From positions 94,431-158,430 of the forward strand of contig NZ_BMOF01000001.1 in NCBI RefSeq assembly GCF_014646935.1: a DNA stretch of 64,000 nt. Direction: 5' to 3'. The DNA is from Calditerricola satsumensis (GTDB lineage Bacteria; Bacillota; Bacilli; Calditerricolales; Calditerricolaceae). Made by a program: the position numbers and the translations under genes. This document shows positions 18,396 through 27,229 of the stretch, in pieces. Each line of letters starts with the position of its first letter. Position 1 is the first letter of the stretch. The notes beneath the pieces were generated by a model. The model searched no databases, was not told where the DNA came from, and saw only the letters and a program-made list of their open reading frames with translations.

Positions 18396-19784
18396 TCAGG
18401 CGGTCGAGGCCGTCGGATGGGTCGCTTGTCGCGCGGGAGCCAGCGAACGGATGACGTTGTAGGCGAAGAGGAACTGGCCGATGACCATCAGCGCGCCGCC
18501 AAGGGCCCGGGCCATGGTGTAAGGCCGAAGGGCGACGAGCACTTCCACAAAGGCCGGTCCGTACTGTTTCCCGGACATCCACGCGAATCCCTGGATCAGT
18601 CCGGCGGTCCACATGCTGGAGGCAAAGAGCAAAAACCCGCCGACGGACAACCAGAAGTGGGCGTTCATCAATGCCGTGCTGTTGAGGGGCCGCCCGGTGA
18701 TCTTGGGGAGAATCGTGTAGATGGCGGCGAAGCAGACGAAGGAGAAGGCCCCGAACAGGGGCAGGTGGGCGTGGCCGATGACCCAGTTTGTGAACTTGAT
18801 GACCGAGCTGGGACCCATGAGGGATTGGAACGGGCCCTGCAGGCACGTGATGAGGTAGAAGATCACCCCGGTGAGCAAAAAGCGCAGCGGGATGTTGGTG
18901 GCCGCCACGTGCCACTTGCCCTTCATCGTGCCGAAGAAGTTGGCCACGACGGTCCACACCGGAATGATCATGAGCACGGAGGGGATGACCCCCGATTTCA
19001 TCAACCACGCCGGCACCGGGCCGTTCTGGATGTGGTGCGGGCCGTTCCACACGTAGAAGGCGGCGATGGTCCAAAAGCCAATGAGCGACAGCCGGTGGCT
19101 GTAGAGCGGGTTGTTGGCCAGCTTGGGCAAAAGGTAGTAGATGATCCCCACGCCAACGGTGGTGAACCACAGCCCGATGACGTTGTGCCCGTAAAACCAG
19201 GCCATGTTGAAGCGTGGCACACCCGGAATCCAGCTCGGCGGCAGGTTGCCGACGATCCACAAGAGGGGCAGCCACAGGAGGGAACCCATGAAGTACCACA
19301 GGCTGACGTACAGCTTCTTCTCCCGCCGGCGGACGATGGTGGCGAAGCAAATCGTCGCGATCACGCCCATCAAGATGACCGCCACAATGTCCAGAAAGTA
19401 AGGGAATTCGGCGTACTCAATGACGTCGGTCATGCCGTTCATCAGCACCACGGCGCCGACGATGAGGAAGACGTTCCACAGGATGCCCCCGATCATCGCC
19501 AGGCGCGGGTACTGCAGGGGGGTCTTCGTGAGGGCCGGGATGATGTAGAACATGGCGCCCAGGTAGGCCATCGTCAGCCAGCCGAGGAGCACGAGGTTCG
19601 TGTGGATGGGGCGAATGCGGCCGTACTGCAGGTATTTCTGCAGCGGCCCAAAGGCGAGGAATTCCGGCCACACGTACTTGAGGGCGAGAATCAAGCCGAA
19701 GGTCATGCCGATCAAGAGCCAGACGATGGACGACAGGAACATGAACCGCACGACGCGGTAGGTGTTTTCGACAGAGGGTTGCAC
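18396..19784 (-). CDS. ccoN: cbb3-type cytochrome c oxidase subunit I (FixN/CcoN-like)
   Basis: The 462-residue protein has about twelve membrane helices. Haem and copper ligands are visible: RPIHTNLVLLGW, the CuB pair region WFYGHNVIGLWFTT and WNGPHHIQNGPVP, and the low-spin/high-spin haem histidines of NWVIGHAHLPLFGAF. It reduces O2 to water at the membrane. GTG 19784 follows AAAGGAG. The operon order is ccoN-ccoO-cytochrome c; no ccoQ, ccoG or maturation genes are nearby. It diverges from fadR across a 179-nt shared region. Confidence 0.93.
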   Translation of the reverse strand: MQPSVENTYRVVRFMFLSSIVWLLIGMTFGLILALKYVWPEFLAFGPLQKYLQYGRIRPIHTNLVLLGWLTMAYLGAMFYIIPALTKTPLQYPRLAMIGGILWNVFLIVGAVVLMNGMTDVIEYAEFPYFLDIVAVILMGVIATICFATIVRRREKKLYVSLWYFMGSLLWLPLLWIVGNLPPSWIPGVPRFNMAWFYGHNVIGLWFTTVGVGIIYYLLPKLANNPLYSHRLSLIGFWTIAAFYVWNGPHHIQNGPVPAWLMKSGVIPSVLMIIPVWTVVANFFGTMKGKWHVAATNIPLRFLLTGVIFYLITCLQGPFQSLMGPSSVIKFTNWVIGHAHLPLFGAFSFVCFAAIYTILPKITGRPLNSTALMNAHFWLSVGGFLLFASSMWTAGLIQGFAWMSGKQYGPAFVEVLVALRPYTMARALGGALMVIGQFLFAYNVIRSLAPARQATHPTASTA

Positions 19785-19880
19785 GGCGGTGGCTCCTTTC
19801 CCGGTGAGATCATCCTTAGGGTTTTCCAGGGAAGGAAGAACTATGCGCGCGGCATCGGAAGTCCCCCTGCAAATTCCCTC

Positions 19881-19910
19881 TTGACAAACGTTCTCGATTT
19901 TTCGTACAAT
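19881..19910 (+). promoter_or_regulatory. fadR operon promoter
   Basis: TTGACA (19881-19886) and TACAAT (19905-19910) are 18 nt apart, a near-consensus sigma-A promoter. A FadR-type operator begins 10 nt after the -10. Confidence 0.85.
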
Positions 19911-19919
19911 GAAATCGAC

Positions 19920-19933
19920 TGAATGCTCATTCA
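19920..19933. promoter_or_regulatory. FadR operator
   Basis: TGAATGCTCATTCA has perfect 6-bp inverted arms TGAATG/CATTCA. This matches the B. subtilis FadR box core (TGAATGA..TCATTCA type, shorter spacer). It overlaps the expected transcription start of fadR, so autorepression relieved by acyl-CoA is likely. Confidence 0.8.
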
Positions 19934-19963
19934 TTTCAGGGGATTGGCGGGAGGAGACGCGGC

Positions 19964-20575
19964 GTGGCGAAACGAACGGGCGACAAGTACCAAGCGATCA
20001 TCGACGCCGCCGTGCGCGTGATTGCCAAACACGGCTACCACAACGCCCAGGTGGCCAAAATCGCCCGTGAAGCCAATGTGGCCGATGGAACGATTTATCT
20101 GTATTTTCGCAACAAAGATGATGTGCTGATCTCGGTGTTTCGCGAGAAGATGGGCGAGTTCATCCACGCCACGCGCGCCCGCTTGGACCAGGTGCCAACG
20201 GCGGAAGAGAAGCTGCGGGAGCTCATCCGCATGCACCTTTCCCAGCTGGCGCAAAACTGGGACATGGCCGTTGTCACCCAGATCGAGCTCCGGCAATCCA
20301 ATCCCGTGGTGCGCACGGAAATCCGCGAAACGCTCAGGCAGTATTATCGGTTGATTGAAGACGTGGTCCGGCAGGGGATGGCCGAAGGCGTCTTTCGGCG
20401 CGACGTCGACGTGCGCACGATCCGGATGATGATCTTTGGCACGCTCGACGAAACGGCGACGTCGTGGGTGATGAAAAAGGGAAAATTCGATCTCCTCGCG
20501 CAGGTCGATCCGATTCACCGCCTGCTGCTGTCTGCGTTGCGCAAGTCCGAACAACGGGAGGAGGAAACGGCGTGA
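19964..20575 (+). CDS. fadR: TetR-family fatty acid metabolism repressor FadR
   Basis: The 203-residue protein has an N-terminal TetR helix-turn-helix (residues 9-55, with KIAREANVADGTIYLYFRNKDDV at 28-50 shown in part) and a C-terminal acyl-CoA binding half. Gene order fadR-fadB-etfB-etfA and the operator upstream identify it with B. subtilis FadR (YsiA), which represses beta-oxidation genes until long-chain acyl-CoA binds. GTG 19964 follows gggaggag. fadB begins inside its last codon. Confidence 0.93.
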   Translation: MAKRTGDKYQAIIDAAVRVIAKHGYHNAQVAKIAREANVADGTIYLYFRNKDDVLISVFREKMGEFIHATRARLDQVPTAEEKLRELIRMHLSQLAQNWDMAVVTQIELRQSNPVVRTEIRETLRQYYRLIEDVVRQGMAEGVFRRDVDVRTIRMMIFGTLDETATSWVMKKGKFDLLAQVDPIHRLLLSALRKSEQREEETA

Positions 20576-21345
20576 CCCTGACGCGATTTGCAGTAGAAAG
20601 GGAAGAGCGGGTGGCCATCGTGACCCTCGACCATCCGCCGGCCAACACGCTCGACACGGCGGCCATCGCCGAGTTGGGGCGCGTGCTGGAGGAGCTGGAA
20701 GCCGACGCGGCGGTCAAGGTGGTGGTGCTGACCGGGGCGGGGCGGTTTTTTGCAGCCGGCGCCGACATCAAGGAGTTTGTCGGGAAGACGCCGGAAGACG
20801 GGGAAGCGATGGCCCGCGCCGGCCAGAAGGTGATGGATCGCCTCGAGGCGTTTCCCAAGCCGGTCATCGCCGCGATCAACGGAGCGGCCCTCGGTGGCGG
20901 CCTCGAGCTGGCGATGGCCTGCCACATCCGCATCGCCGCCGACGTGGCCAAGCTGGGCCTGCCGGAGATCAACCTCGGCCTCATCCCCGGTTTTGGCGGC
21001 ACGCAGCGCCTGCCGCGCCTCATCGGGCGGGGAAGGGCGACGGAGCTGATCCTTACCGGGGAGATGATCACGGGCGAGGAAGCGTTCCGCCTCGGCCTCG
21101 TCAACCGCGTCGTGCCCCTGGAGCGCCTGATGGACGAAGCGCGGGCGCTGGCCGAACGGATTGCCGCGAAGAGCGCCGTCACGGCTGCGCTCGCCCTCGA
21201 GGCCCTGCAGGGGGTTGAGGCGCCCTTGGCCGAGGGACTGGATCGCGAGGCGCGCCTCTTTGGCCGTGCCTTCGCCACCGCGGACAGCCGCGAAGGCGTG
21301 CAGGCGTTCCTGGAGAAGCGCCCGCCCAATTTCCGCGACCGCTGA
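20572..21345 (+). CDS. fadB: Enoyl-CoA hydratase
   Basis: The 257-residue crotonase-fold protein hydrates trans-2-enoyl-CoA in beta-oxidation. The oxyanion hole residues lie in FAAGADIKEF and the INGAALGGGLELAMACHIRIA block; the catalytic glutamates are in LGGGLELAM and LPEINLGLIPGFGGTQRLPR. GTG 20572 overlaps the fadR stop (GTGA), so translation is coupled. etfB follows after 45 nt with its own AAAGGAGG site. Confidence 0.95.
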   Translation: MTLTRFAVEREERVAIVTLDHPPANTLDTAAIAELGRVLEELEADAAVKVVVLTGAGRFFAAGADIKEFVGKTPEDGEAMARAGQKVMDRLEAFPKPVIAAINGAALGGGLELAMACHIRIAADVAKLGLPEINLGLIPGFGGTQRLPRLIGRGRATELILTGEMITGEEAFRLGLVNRVVPLERLMDEARALAERIAAKSAVTAALALEALQGVEAPLAEGLDREARLFGRAFATADSREGVQAFLEKRPPNFRDR

Positions 21346-21390
21346 GAGGCTTCCGGGAAGGCGATCACGCAACCAAAGGAGGAAAGGCCG

Positions 21391-22161
21391 ATGAAGATCC
21401 TCGTCTGCCTCAAGCAAACCTTCGACACGGAAGAGAAGGTGGTCATCGAAAACGGGAAGATCAAGGAAGACGGCGTGGAATTTGTCATCAATCCCTATGA
21501 CGAGTATGCCGTCGAAGAGGCGATTCAGCTGCGCGACCGCTTCGGCGGCGAGGTGACCGTGGTGAGCATCGGGCCGGATCGGGCGGAAAGCGCCCTGCGC
21601 ACGGCGCTGGCCATGGGCGCCGACAAGGCCGTTCTGGTGAACGACCCGGCCCTCGACGGCGGCGACGAGGTGACGATCAGCAAGGTGCTGGCCGCCGTGG
21701 CGAAACGGACCGGTTTTGACATCATCCTGTGCGGCAACATGGCCGTCGACGACGGCTCGGCCCAGGTGGGCGCGCGGTTGGCCGAGCTCCTGGACATTCC
21801 GCAGCTGACCACCATCGTCAAGCTGGAGGTCGACGGCGGCCGCGTCTGCGCCGAGCGGGACGTGGAAGGGGACATCGAGGTCGTCGAGACGCATCTGCCC
21901 GTCCTCGTCACCTGCCAGCAAGGGCTGAACGAGCCGCGCTACCCGTCGCTGCCGGGGATTATGAAGGCGAAGAAGAAGCCCCTGGAGCGGCTCACGCTGG
22001 CCGATCTCGGGCTGGATCCGGCCCAGGTGGCGCCGAAGACGGCCGTCGTGGAGCAGTACCTGCCACCGAAGAAGCAGGCCGGGCGCATCCTGCAGGGCGA
22101 GCTGGCCGACCAGGTGAAGGAACTCGTGCACCTCTTGCGCACCGAAGCCAAGGTGATCTGA
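21391..22161 (+). CDS. etfB: Electron transfer flavoprotein beta subunit
   Basis: The 256-residue protein starts MKILVCLKQTFDTEEKV and has the EtfB signature VNPYDEYAVEEA-like text (INPYDEYAVEEAIQLRD) and the AMP-binding DDGSAQVGARLAELL. With EtfA it accepts electrons from acyl-CoA dehydrogenases and passes them to the membrane quinone pool. Its place after fadB couples it to fatty-acid oxidation. ATG follows AAAGGAGGAAAG. Confidence 0.96.
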   Translation: MKILVCLKQTFDTEEKVVIENGKIKEDGVEFVINPYDEYAVEEAIQLRDRFGGEVTVVSIGPDRAESALRTALAMGADKAVLVNDPALDGGDEVTISKVLAAVAKRTGFDIILCGNMAVDDGSAQVGARLAELLDIPQLTTIVKLEVDGGRVCAERDVEGDIEVVETHLPVLVTCQQGLNEPRYPSLPGIMKAKKKPLERLTLADLGLDPAQVAPKTAVVEQYLPPKKQAGRILQGELADQVKELVHLLRTEAKVI

Positions 22162-22191
22162 GCGAGCGGAACGCAAAGGAGGATGGATGGG

Positions 22192-23169
22192 ATGAGCCGT
22201 ACGGTCCTCGTGTTGAGCGAAGTGCGCGACGGGAAGCTGCGCAACGTCACCTATGAATGCTTGGCCGCGGCCAAGCGCATCGCCGAGGGCGGTCCGGTGG
22301 TGGCCGCCGTGTTCGGCACGAAGGCCGCCGCCTACGCGGAGGCGTTGGCCCAGCGCGGGGCGGACCGGGTGATCCGTGTCGAACACGCCGCCCTCGATGC
22401 GTACACCACCGACGCCTACGCCCAGGCCCTCATCCAGGTGATCGAAGCGGTCAAGCCCGACGCCGTCTTGCTGGGCCACACGGCGCTGGGGAAAGACCTG
22501 GCCCCGCGCGTGGCGGCGCGCCTCGATGTGGGGCTCCTTTCCGACTGCACGGATGTGGCGGTGGAAGGCGGCGAAGTGATCTTCACCCGGCCGATCTATG
22601 CGGGGAAGGCGTTCCAGAAGAAGAAGGTCCTCTCGGGCCTCCTCTTTGCCACCATCCGGCCGAACAACATTCCGCCGCTGGAGGCGGACGCGTCGCGCCA
22701 GGCGGTCGTGGAGACGCTGGGCGTGGTGATTGAGAACGTGCGCACGGAGGTCAAGGACGTCGTGCGCAAGACGGCCCAGGGCGTCGACCTGTCGGAGGCC
22801 AAGATCATCGTCTCCGGCGGCCGCGGCGTGAAGAGCGCCGAAGGGTTCAAGCCGCTGTACGAGCTGGCCGAGGTGCTCGGCGGGGTGGTGGGGGCCTCCC
22901 GCGGGGCGTGCGACGCCGGTTATTGCGATTACGCCCTGCAGATCGGGCAGACGGGGAAAGTGGTGACGCCCGACCTCTACATCGCCTGCGGCATTTCCGG
23001 GGCCATCCAGCACCTGGCCGGGATGAGCAACTCCAAGGTGATCGTGGCCATCAACAAGGACCCCGAGGCGCCCATCTTCCAGGTGGCCGATTACGGCATC
23101 GTCGGCGACCTCTTCGAAGTGGTGCCGCTCCTCACCCAGGAACTGCGCAAGGTGCTGCAGGAGGTGTGA
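22192..23169 (+). CDS. etfA: Electron transfer flavoprotein alpha subunit
   Basis: The 325-residue protein equals the B. subtilis EtfA length. The C-terminal FAD-binding domain shows [20 protein letters not shown], the [22 protein letters not shown] block and [11 protein letters not shown], the usual FAD contacts. ATG 22192 lies nine bases after AAAGGAGG; the ATG at 22183 abuts that site. It forms a heterodimer with EtfB. A strong terminator follows 75 nt downstream, ending the fadR-fadB-etfB-etfA operon. Confidence 0.96.
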   Translation: MSRTVLVLSEVRDGKLRNVTYECLAAAKRIAEGGPVVAAVFGTKAAAYAEALAQRGADRVIRVEHAALDAYTTDAYAQALIQVIEAVKPDAVLLGHTALGKDLAPRVAARLDVGLLSDCTDVAVEGGEVIFTRPIYAGKAFQKKKVLSGLLFATIRPNNIPPLEADASRQAVVETLGVVIENVRTEVKDVVRKTAQGVDLSEAKIIVSGGRGVKSAEGFKPLYELAEVLGGVVGASRGACDAGYCDYALQIGQTGKVVTPDLYIACGISGAIQHLAGMSNSKVIVAINKDPEAPIFQVADYGIVGDLFEVVPLLTQELRKVLQEV

Positions 23170-23243
23170 GCCATCCGGCGGCGAAGCGGCGAACGGGTTC
23201 CGCAGTCTGAAGCCGGCTGAGCCGCCGTGAGACCAAAACCCGG

Positions 23244-23291
23244 ACGGCTGTTGCCGCGCGATCCCTCGGGGTCGGCAACAGCCGTTTTTTT
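23244..23291 (+). terminator. Rho-independent terminator of the fadR-etfA operon
   Basis: ACGGCTGTTGCCG pairs with CGGCAACAGCCGT around a 16-nt loop, followed by seven T. The rest of 23292-23427 holds no recognisable site. Confidence 0.9.
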
Positions 23292-23430
23292 GCACCACCT
23301 GGCTGGACGGCGCGGTGCGGAACGGGGCAGGCCGCCGAGCGGAAGGATCGGAAGAGGCGCGTGGGGAAGTGGGATAACGGAGCGGAAGCGGCCCAACAGA
23401 TCCGTTAGCGACGCAAGGGGGTTAAGGGTG

Positions 23431-24228
23431 ATGGGCCAACGTTTCTGGCTGGCCATGCAGTTTTTGACGCGCGTTCCCGTTCCCCGCGGCGTGGCGTATG
23501 ACGAGGCCGCCATGCGCGCCGCCGTCGGGTACTTTCCGCTCGTCGGGCTTATGCTGGGTTTGGGCTATGCCCTGGTCGATGCCGCCGGCCGCTGGCTCTT
23601 CGCTTCGCCGGCCGTCTCCAGCCTGTTTGTCGTCGGCTGCATGCTCGTGGTTACCGGCGCGCTGCACCACGACGGGCTGATGGATACCGCCGACGGCCTC
23701 CTGAGCAACAAGCCGCGGGAGGAGATGCTGGCCATCCTGCGCGACAGCCGGGTCGGGGCGATGGGCGCCTTGGCCGGCAGCTTTGCGCTCCTGGCCCACT
23801 GGGTGCTCGTGGCCGCCCTCCCGGAGCCCGTGCGCGTGGGGGTGTTGGCGGGCGCGCCGGCCTTGAGCCGTTGGGCGGTGGTGTGGGCGATGCGCCAGTG
23901 GCCTTACGCGCAAAAAGGCGGCAGCGTGGCCGGACGGCTTGGCCAGTCCGTCGCGGCGCGCACGGTGGCCGTGGCCACGGGATGGGTCCTGGTCGCGTGG
24001 GCTTCGGCCCTGGCTGTGCTGGCGCTGCCGCGCATCCGCACCGATGCCGCGCTCGCCTCTTGGATCGCCTTTGCCTTCCTGGCCCCGGCAGCGGTGTGGG
24101 GGACCTATCGCGGCGTGGCCCGCTTGGCTGCCGCGCGCCTTGGGGGATTGACCGGCGACGTGTACGGGGCGATCGCCGTGGCGACGGAGATGGCGGTGCT
24201 GGCGGTGGCCGTGGCGTGCTTTCGGTAG
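23431..24228 (+). CDS. cobS: Adenosylcobinamide-GDP ribazoletransferase (cobalamin synthase)
   Basis: The 265-residue polytopic protein starts MGQRFWLAMQFLTRVPVPRG, the CobS hallmark, and contains the metal-binding GALHHDGLMDTADGL followed by LRDSRVGAMG and, near the end, GLTGDVYGA. CobS joins adenosylcobinamide-GDP and alpha-ribazole at the membrane in the last steps of B12 assembly. It stands alone here: no cobU, cobC or cobT is adjacent, and no B12 riboswitch was convincing upstream. GTG 23428 directly before the ATG is an alternative start. Confidence 0.92.
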   Translation: MGQRFWLAMQFLTRVPVPRGVAYDEAAMRAAVGYFPLVGLMLGLGYALVDAAGRWLFASPAVSSLFVVGCMLVVTGALHHDGLMDTADGLLSNKPREEMLAILRDSRVGAMGALAGSFALLAHWVLVAALPEPVRVGVLAGAPALSRWAVVWAMRQWPYAQKGGSVAGRLGQSVAARTVAVATGWVLVAWASALAVLALPRIRTDAALASWIAFAFLAPAAVWGTYRGVARLAAARLGGLTGDVYGAIAVATEMAVLAVAVACFR

Positions 24229-24291
24229 GGGAAGCAGCCGGGTGTGGCCGGGTAACGGGAAACGAAGCAGTCGAATGAGGGGGGATTGCGG

Positions 24292-25056
24292 GTGCGCGAA
24301 CGGGTGGCCATCGTGACGGGGGGATCGAGCGGGATCGGCAAGGCCATCGCCAAGAAGCTGGCGGAAGCGGGGGCCAATGTGGTGATCACCGGCCGCAACG
24401 CGGAGCGGTTGGAAGCGGCCAAGGCGGAGATCGCGCGCGCGGGCGGCGAGGTGCTCACCGTGCCGATGGACGTGCGCGACCCGGAACGGGTGCAGCAGAT
24501 GGTGACGGCGACGAAGGAAGCCTTTGGGCGCATCGATTTCCTCATCAACAACGCGGCGGGCAATTTCCTCTGCCCGGCCGAAAACCTGTCCATTAACGGC
24601 TGGAACGCCGTCATCAACATCGTGCTGAACGGCACCTGGTACTGCACCCAGGCGGTGGGCAAGGAATGGATTGCCGCGGGGCATCCCGGCGCCATCGTCA
24701 ACATCGTCACCACCTATGCGTGGACGGCGGGGCCGGGGGTGATTCACTCCGCCTGCGCCAAGGCGGGCGTGCTGGCCATGACGCGCACGCTGGCGGTGGA
24801 GTGGGGCAGCAAATACGGCATTCGCGTCAACGCGGTGGCGCCCGGCCCCATCGCCGATACGGGCGGCGCCGAGCGGCTGTTGCCCGACGAGGAGGCGGTT
24901 CGCAAGACCGTGGAGAGTGTGCCGCTTGGGCGGTTGGGGCGCCCCGAGGAGGTGGCCGACGCCGTCTTGTTTCTCCTGTCGCCTGCGGCGGCCTACATCA
25001 ACGGCGCGTGCCTCACCGTCGACGGCGGGCAATGGCTCAACCGGGCCCCGTTTTGA
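24292..25056 (+). CDS. fadH: 2,4-dienoyl-CoA reductase-like short-chain dehydrogenase
   Basis: The 254-residue SDR has the NADP-binding TGGSSGIGKAIAKKLAEAG, the NNAAGN motif and the PGPI stretch after the active site. As in dienoyl-CoA reductases (B. subtilis FadH/YkuF) the usual YxxxK is replaced: the text reads TTYAWTAGPGVIHSACAKAG, with Lys kept. The family reduces 2,4-dienoyl-CoA formed from unsaturated fatty acids, fitting the fad neighbourhood. GTG 24292 follows gagggggg. Confidence 0.87.
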   Translation: MRERVAIVTGGSSGIGKAIAKKLAEAGANVVITGRNAERLEAAKAEIARAGGEVLTVPMDVRDPERVQQMVTATKEAFGRIDFLINNAAGNFLCPAENLSINGWNAVINIVLNGTWYCTQAVGKEWIAAGHPGAIVNIVTTYAWTAGPGVIHSACAKAGVLAMTRTLAVEWGSKYGIRVNAVAPGPIADTGGAERLLPDEEAVRKTVESVPLGRLGRPEEVADAVLFLLSPAAAYINGACLTVDGGQWLNRAPF

Positions 25057-25164
25057 GCGAAGGACGCTGTGGGGGACGGGAGTGGGCGACGACGTGCCAG
25101 TTCGGCGGAAGCGAGCGTTCCCGGACGCCGGGCGTTCGCGCCGCCGGGCTGGCGCTTTTTTTGC

Positions 25165-25803
25165 TTAGGGCCGCAGGATGCGGTACCGTTTGCGCGGGCG
25201 GCCCACCTTGCCGTAGTCGTACTCGGCAACCACGCGCCCCGTCTCTTCGAGGTACTGGACGTAGCGGTGCACCGTGGGGTAGGCCAGGGCGGTGCCTTGG
25301 GTGATCTCGGCCAGGGTGACGGGATGGGCTTGCGCGCGCAGGTAGGCGAGGATCTTCTCGAGCGTGGTGGGGCAGATGCCCTTTTCCCCGGCGGGCTCGG
25401 CGGAGCGGCGGCGTTGCGCCGCAACGAGGTCGCGCATCTTGAGGTGGAGGCGGACGCGCGAGATCAGATCCGGCGCCTTGACTGGCTTGACGGCGAAGTC
25501 GGTGGCGCCCGCCTCGAGAAAGCGCGCCGCCACGTCGGTGCGTTCCTCGACGGTGAGGACGAGGATCGGGACGTCCGGGTCGAGGGCGCGCAGGCGGCGC
25601 ACGGTGGAGAGCCCGTCGCCGTCGGGCATGTGGTAGTCGACAATGACGAGGTCGTGGCGGCGGGCACGGAACCGCGCCAAGCCGGCCCATCCGCTCGCCG
25701 CCGTTTCGACCTGCCAGCCGGCGAAGGTAAGAATTTCGGACAGGGTGAAGCGGACGCTTTCGTGGTCGTCGATGACGAGAATGAAGGCAGGTTCGCTGTG
25801 CAC
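25165..25803 (-). CDS. Response regulator with winged-helix output domain
   Basis: The 212-residue protein has a receiver domain (residues 1-125) with acidic pocket VIDDHES, phospho-acceptor Asp in VIVDYHMPDGDG, Thr in LVLTVEE and Lys in FAVKPVKAPD. The C-terminal part (about 140-212, TLAEITQGTALAYPTVHRYV) is a winged-helix DNA-binding domain like those of CitT/DctR-type regulators. It is the last gene of a three-gene unit with the kinase and secreted protein upstream on the same strand. GTG 25803 follows ggggaggaa. Confidence 0.88.
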   Translation of the reverse strand: MHSEPAFILVIDDHESVRFTLSEILTFAGWQVETAASGWAGLARFRARRHDLVIVDYHMPDGDGLSTVRRLRALDPDVPILVLTVEERTDVAARFLEAGATDFAVKPVKAPDLISRVRLHLKMRDLVAAQRRRSAEPAGEKGICPTTLEKILAYLRAQAHPVTLAEITQGTALAYPTVHRYVQYLEETGRVVAEYDYGKVGRPRKRYRILRP

Positions 25804-25821
25804 GGAAACGTTCCTCCCCGT

Positions 25822-27219
25822 TCACGAGGGACTTGTCCGCTTTACCGGCAAACCGGGGTCCGGCGCGCAGGGCAGCGTGAGCACCACGGTGGTTCCGCGG
25901 CCCGGCGCGCTGGCAAGGGTCACCGTGCCCCCGTGGGCAGCCACCACCTTTTTCACGAAGGGGAGGCCCAGTCCCGTGGCCTGCTTGGTGCTGAAGCCCG
26001 GCTTGTCGATCTCGCCCAGCAGGTGGGGCGGGATGCCGGGGCCGTCGTCTTCCACGCGCAGGCGGACGGCGCCGTCGGACGCCTCGGCGCGGATGGCGAT
26101 GCGGCCCGGCCGGTCGCCGATGGCGCTCATGGCGTTCTCAAGGAGGTTCATCAGCACGCGGGCCATGCGGATGCGGTTGACGCGGACGGGTGGCAAATCC
26201 GGCGGAACCTCCACCTCGAGGCGGATGTGGTCCCGGTGGGGCAGCCAGTGGGCGCGCACCAGGTTGACCAGTTCGTGCGGCCGCGTGTCGACGCGGACGT
26301 CCTCGCGCAGGATCTCGTTGATCATTGTCGCCAGCGTCTGCACCGCTTCTTCGATGCGCTGGGCATAGGCGCGCGTCTGCTCCGACGGCGCGGCGAGGGC
26401 AAGGAGCGAGGCCAGCCCCTCCACCGTCACGAGGGGCGTTTTCAGGTCGTGGACGAGGGCGTGCAGCTCCTGGTACACCCGGTGCTCCAACAGTTGCAGC
26501 TTGGCTTCGTGCAGCGCGCGGGCTTGCCGCTCGATCGTTTCCGCCGCCGCAAGCTGTGCGGCATAGCCGACGGCCAGCTGAACGTACAGGACGGCGGAGG
26601 CCAGAAGGGGCACGACCAGCGCAACGGACAGGAGGGCCAGAAGCGGCTCGGCTCCGAGAAATTCGGCGGCAAGATGCAGGCTGACGGCCAGGTCGTCGCG
26701 TCCAAAGCCGAAGGGGATCAAGATCGGGCAGGCGTTCAGCCACTGCCCGGCAAACAGCACGTGTCCGACGATGCCGACGGTGGACCATACGGTGCGCTGC
26801 CGCTCCGGGATGCGGGCCAAAAGCGCCGTGACGACGGCCAAGCTCAGGAGATGCGGCACGGGCGGGCCGGGAACCCCTCTGGCGGCGACCGCGTCGCGCG
26901 CCAGCAGGACGGCGAGGGCCACGGCGGCAAATACACCTTGCGTCCGCGAAGAGGAGAAGGTGCGGCGGCCGGAAACAACGAGGTAGGCCCCGATGAGCAC
27001 GGCCCCGTCGGCCAGCGTATAGAGGCCGGCGCGCCCAAAGGTAGCCAGAACCAACGTTCCGCTGTCGGCCTCCCGGATGGCGCGAGCGATGGCCTGCAGG
27101 ACGGAGACGGCCAGCGGTTCGCTCCAGTACGGGGCGAGGGCGGCGAGGAGGAGCAGCGCCGCGCCGACGGCCCGCTGCACGGGGCGTTCCGCGCGGTCGA
27201 AGAGGATCGGGATCCGCAT
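25822..27219 (-). CDS. Polytopic sensor histidine kinase
   Basis: The 465-residue protein has about six to seven membrane helices in residues 15-225, with little extracellular loop, then a coiled linker, an H-box (LVHDLKTPLVTVEGLASLL, His near 256) and a HATPase_c domain with N-box NLLENAMSAI, G1 DDGPGIPPHL and G2 GLGLPFVKKVVAAHGG. It probably phosphorylates the response regulator 18 nt downstream. The membrane-embedded sensor suggests detection of a lipid-soluble, membrane or transporter-borne signal, or of the secreted partner encoded just upstream. Confidence 0.88.
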   Translation of the reverse strand: MRIPILFDRAERPVQRAVGAALLLLAALAPYWSEPLAVSVLQAIARAIREADSGTLVLATFGRAGLYTLADGAVLIGAYLVVSGRRTFSSSRTQGVFAAVALAVLLARDAVAARGVPGPPVPHLLSLAVVTALLARIPERQRTVWSTVGIVGHVLFAGQWLNACPILIPFGFGRDDLAVSLHLAAEFLGAEPLLALLSVALVVPLLASAVLYVQLAVGYAAQLAAAETIERQARALHEAKLQLLEHRVYQELHALVHDLKTPLVTVEGLASLLALAAPSEQTRAYAQRIEEAVQTLATMINEILREDVRVDTRPHELVNLVRAHWLPHRDHIRLEVEVPPDLPPVRVNRIRMARVLMNLLENAMSAIGDRPGRIAIRAEASDGAVRLRVEDDGPGIPPHLLGEIDKPGFSTKQATGLGLPFVKKVVAAHGGTVTLASAPGRGTTVVLTLPCAPDPGLPVKRTSPS

Positions 27220-27229
27220 GGGTCTCCCC

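Noticed and set aside
23170..23240. Possible cobalamin riboswitch before cobS
   Set aside because: The text (GAAGCCGGCTGAGCCGCC and GAGACC) only loosely recalls the B12 box, the core elements are missing, and a strong terminator of the previous operon lies between it and cobS.
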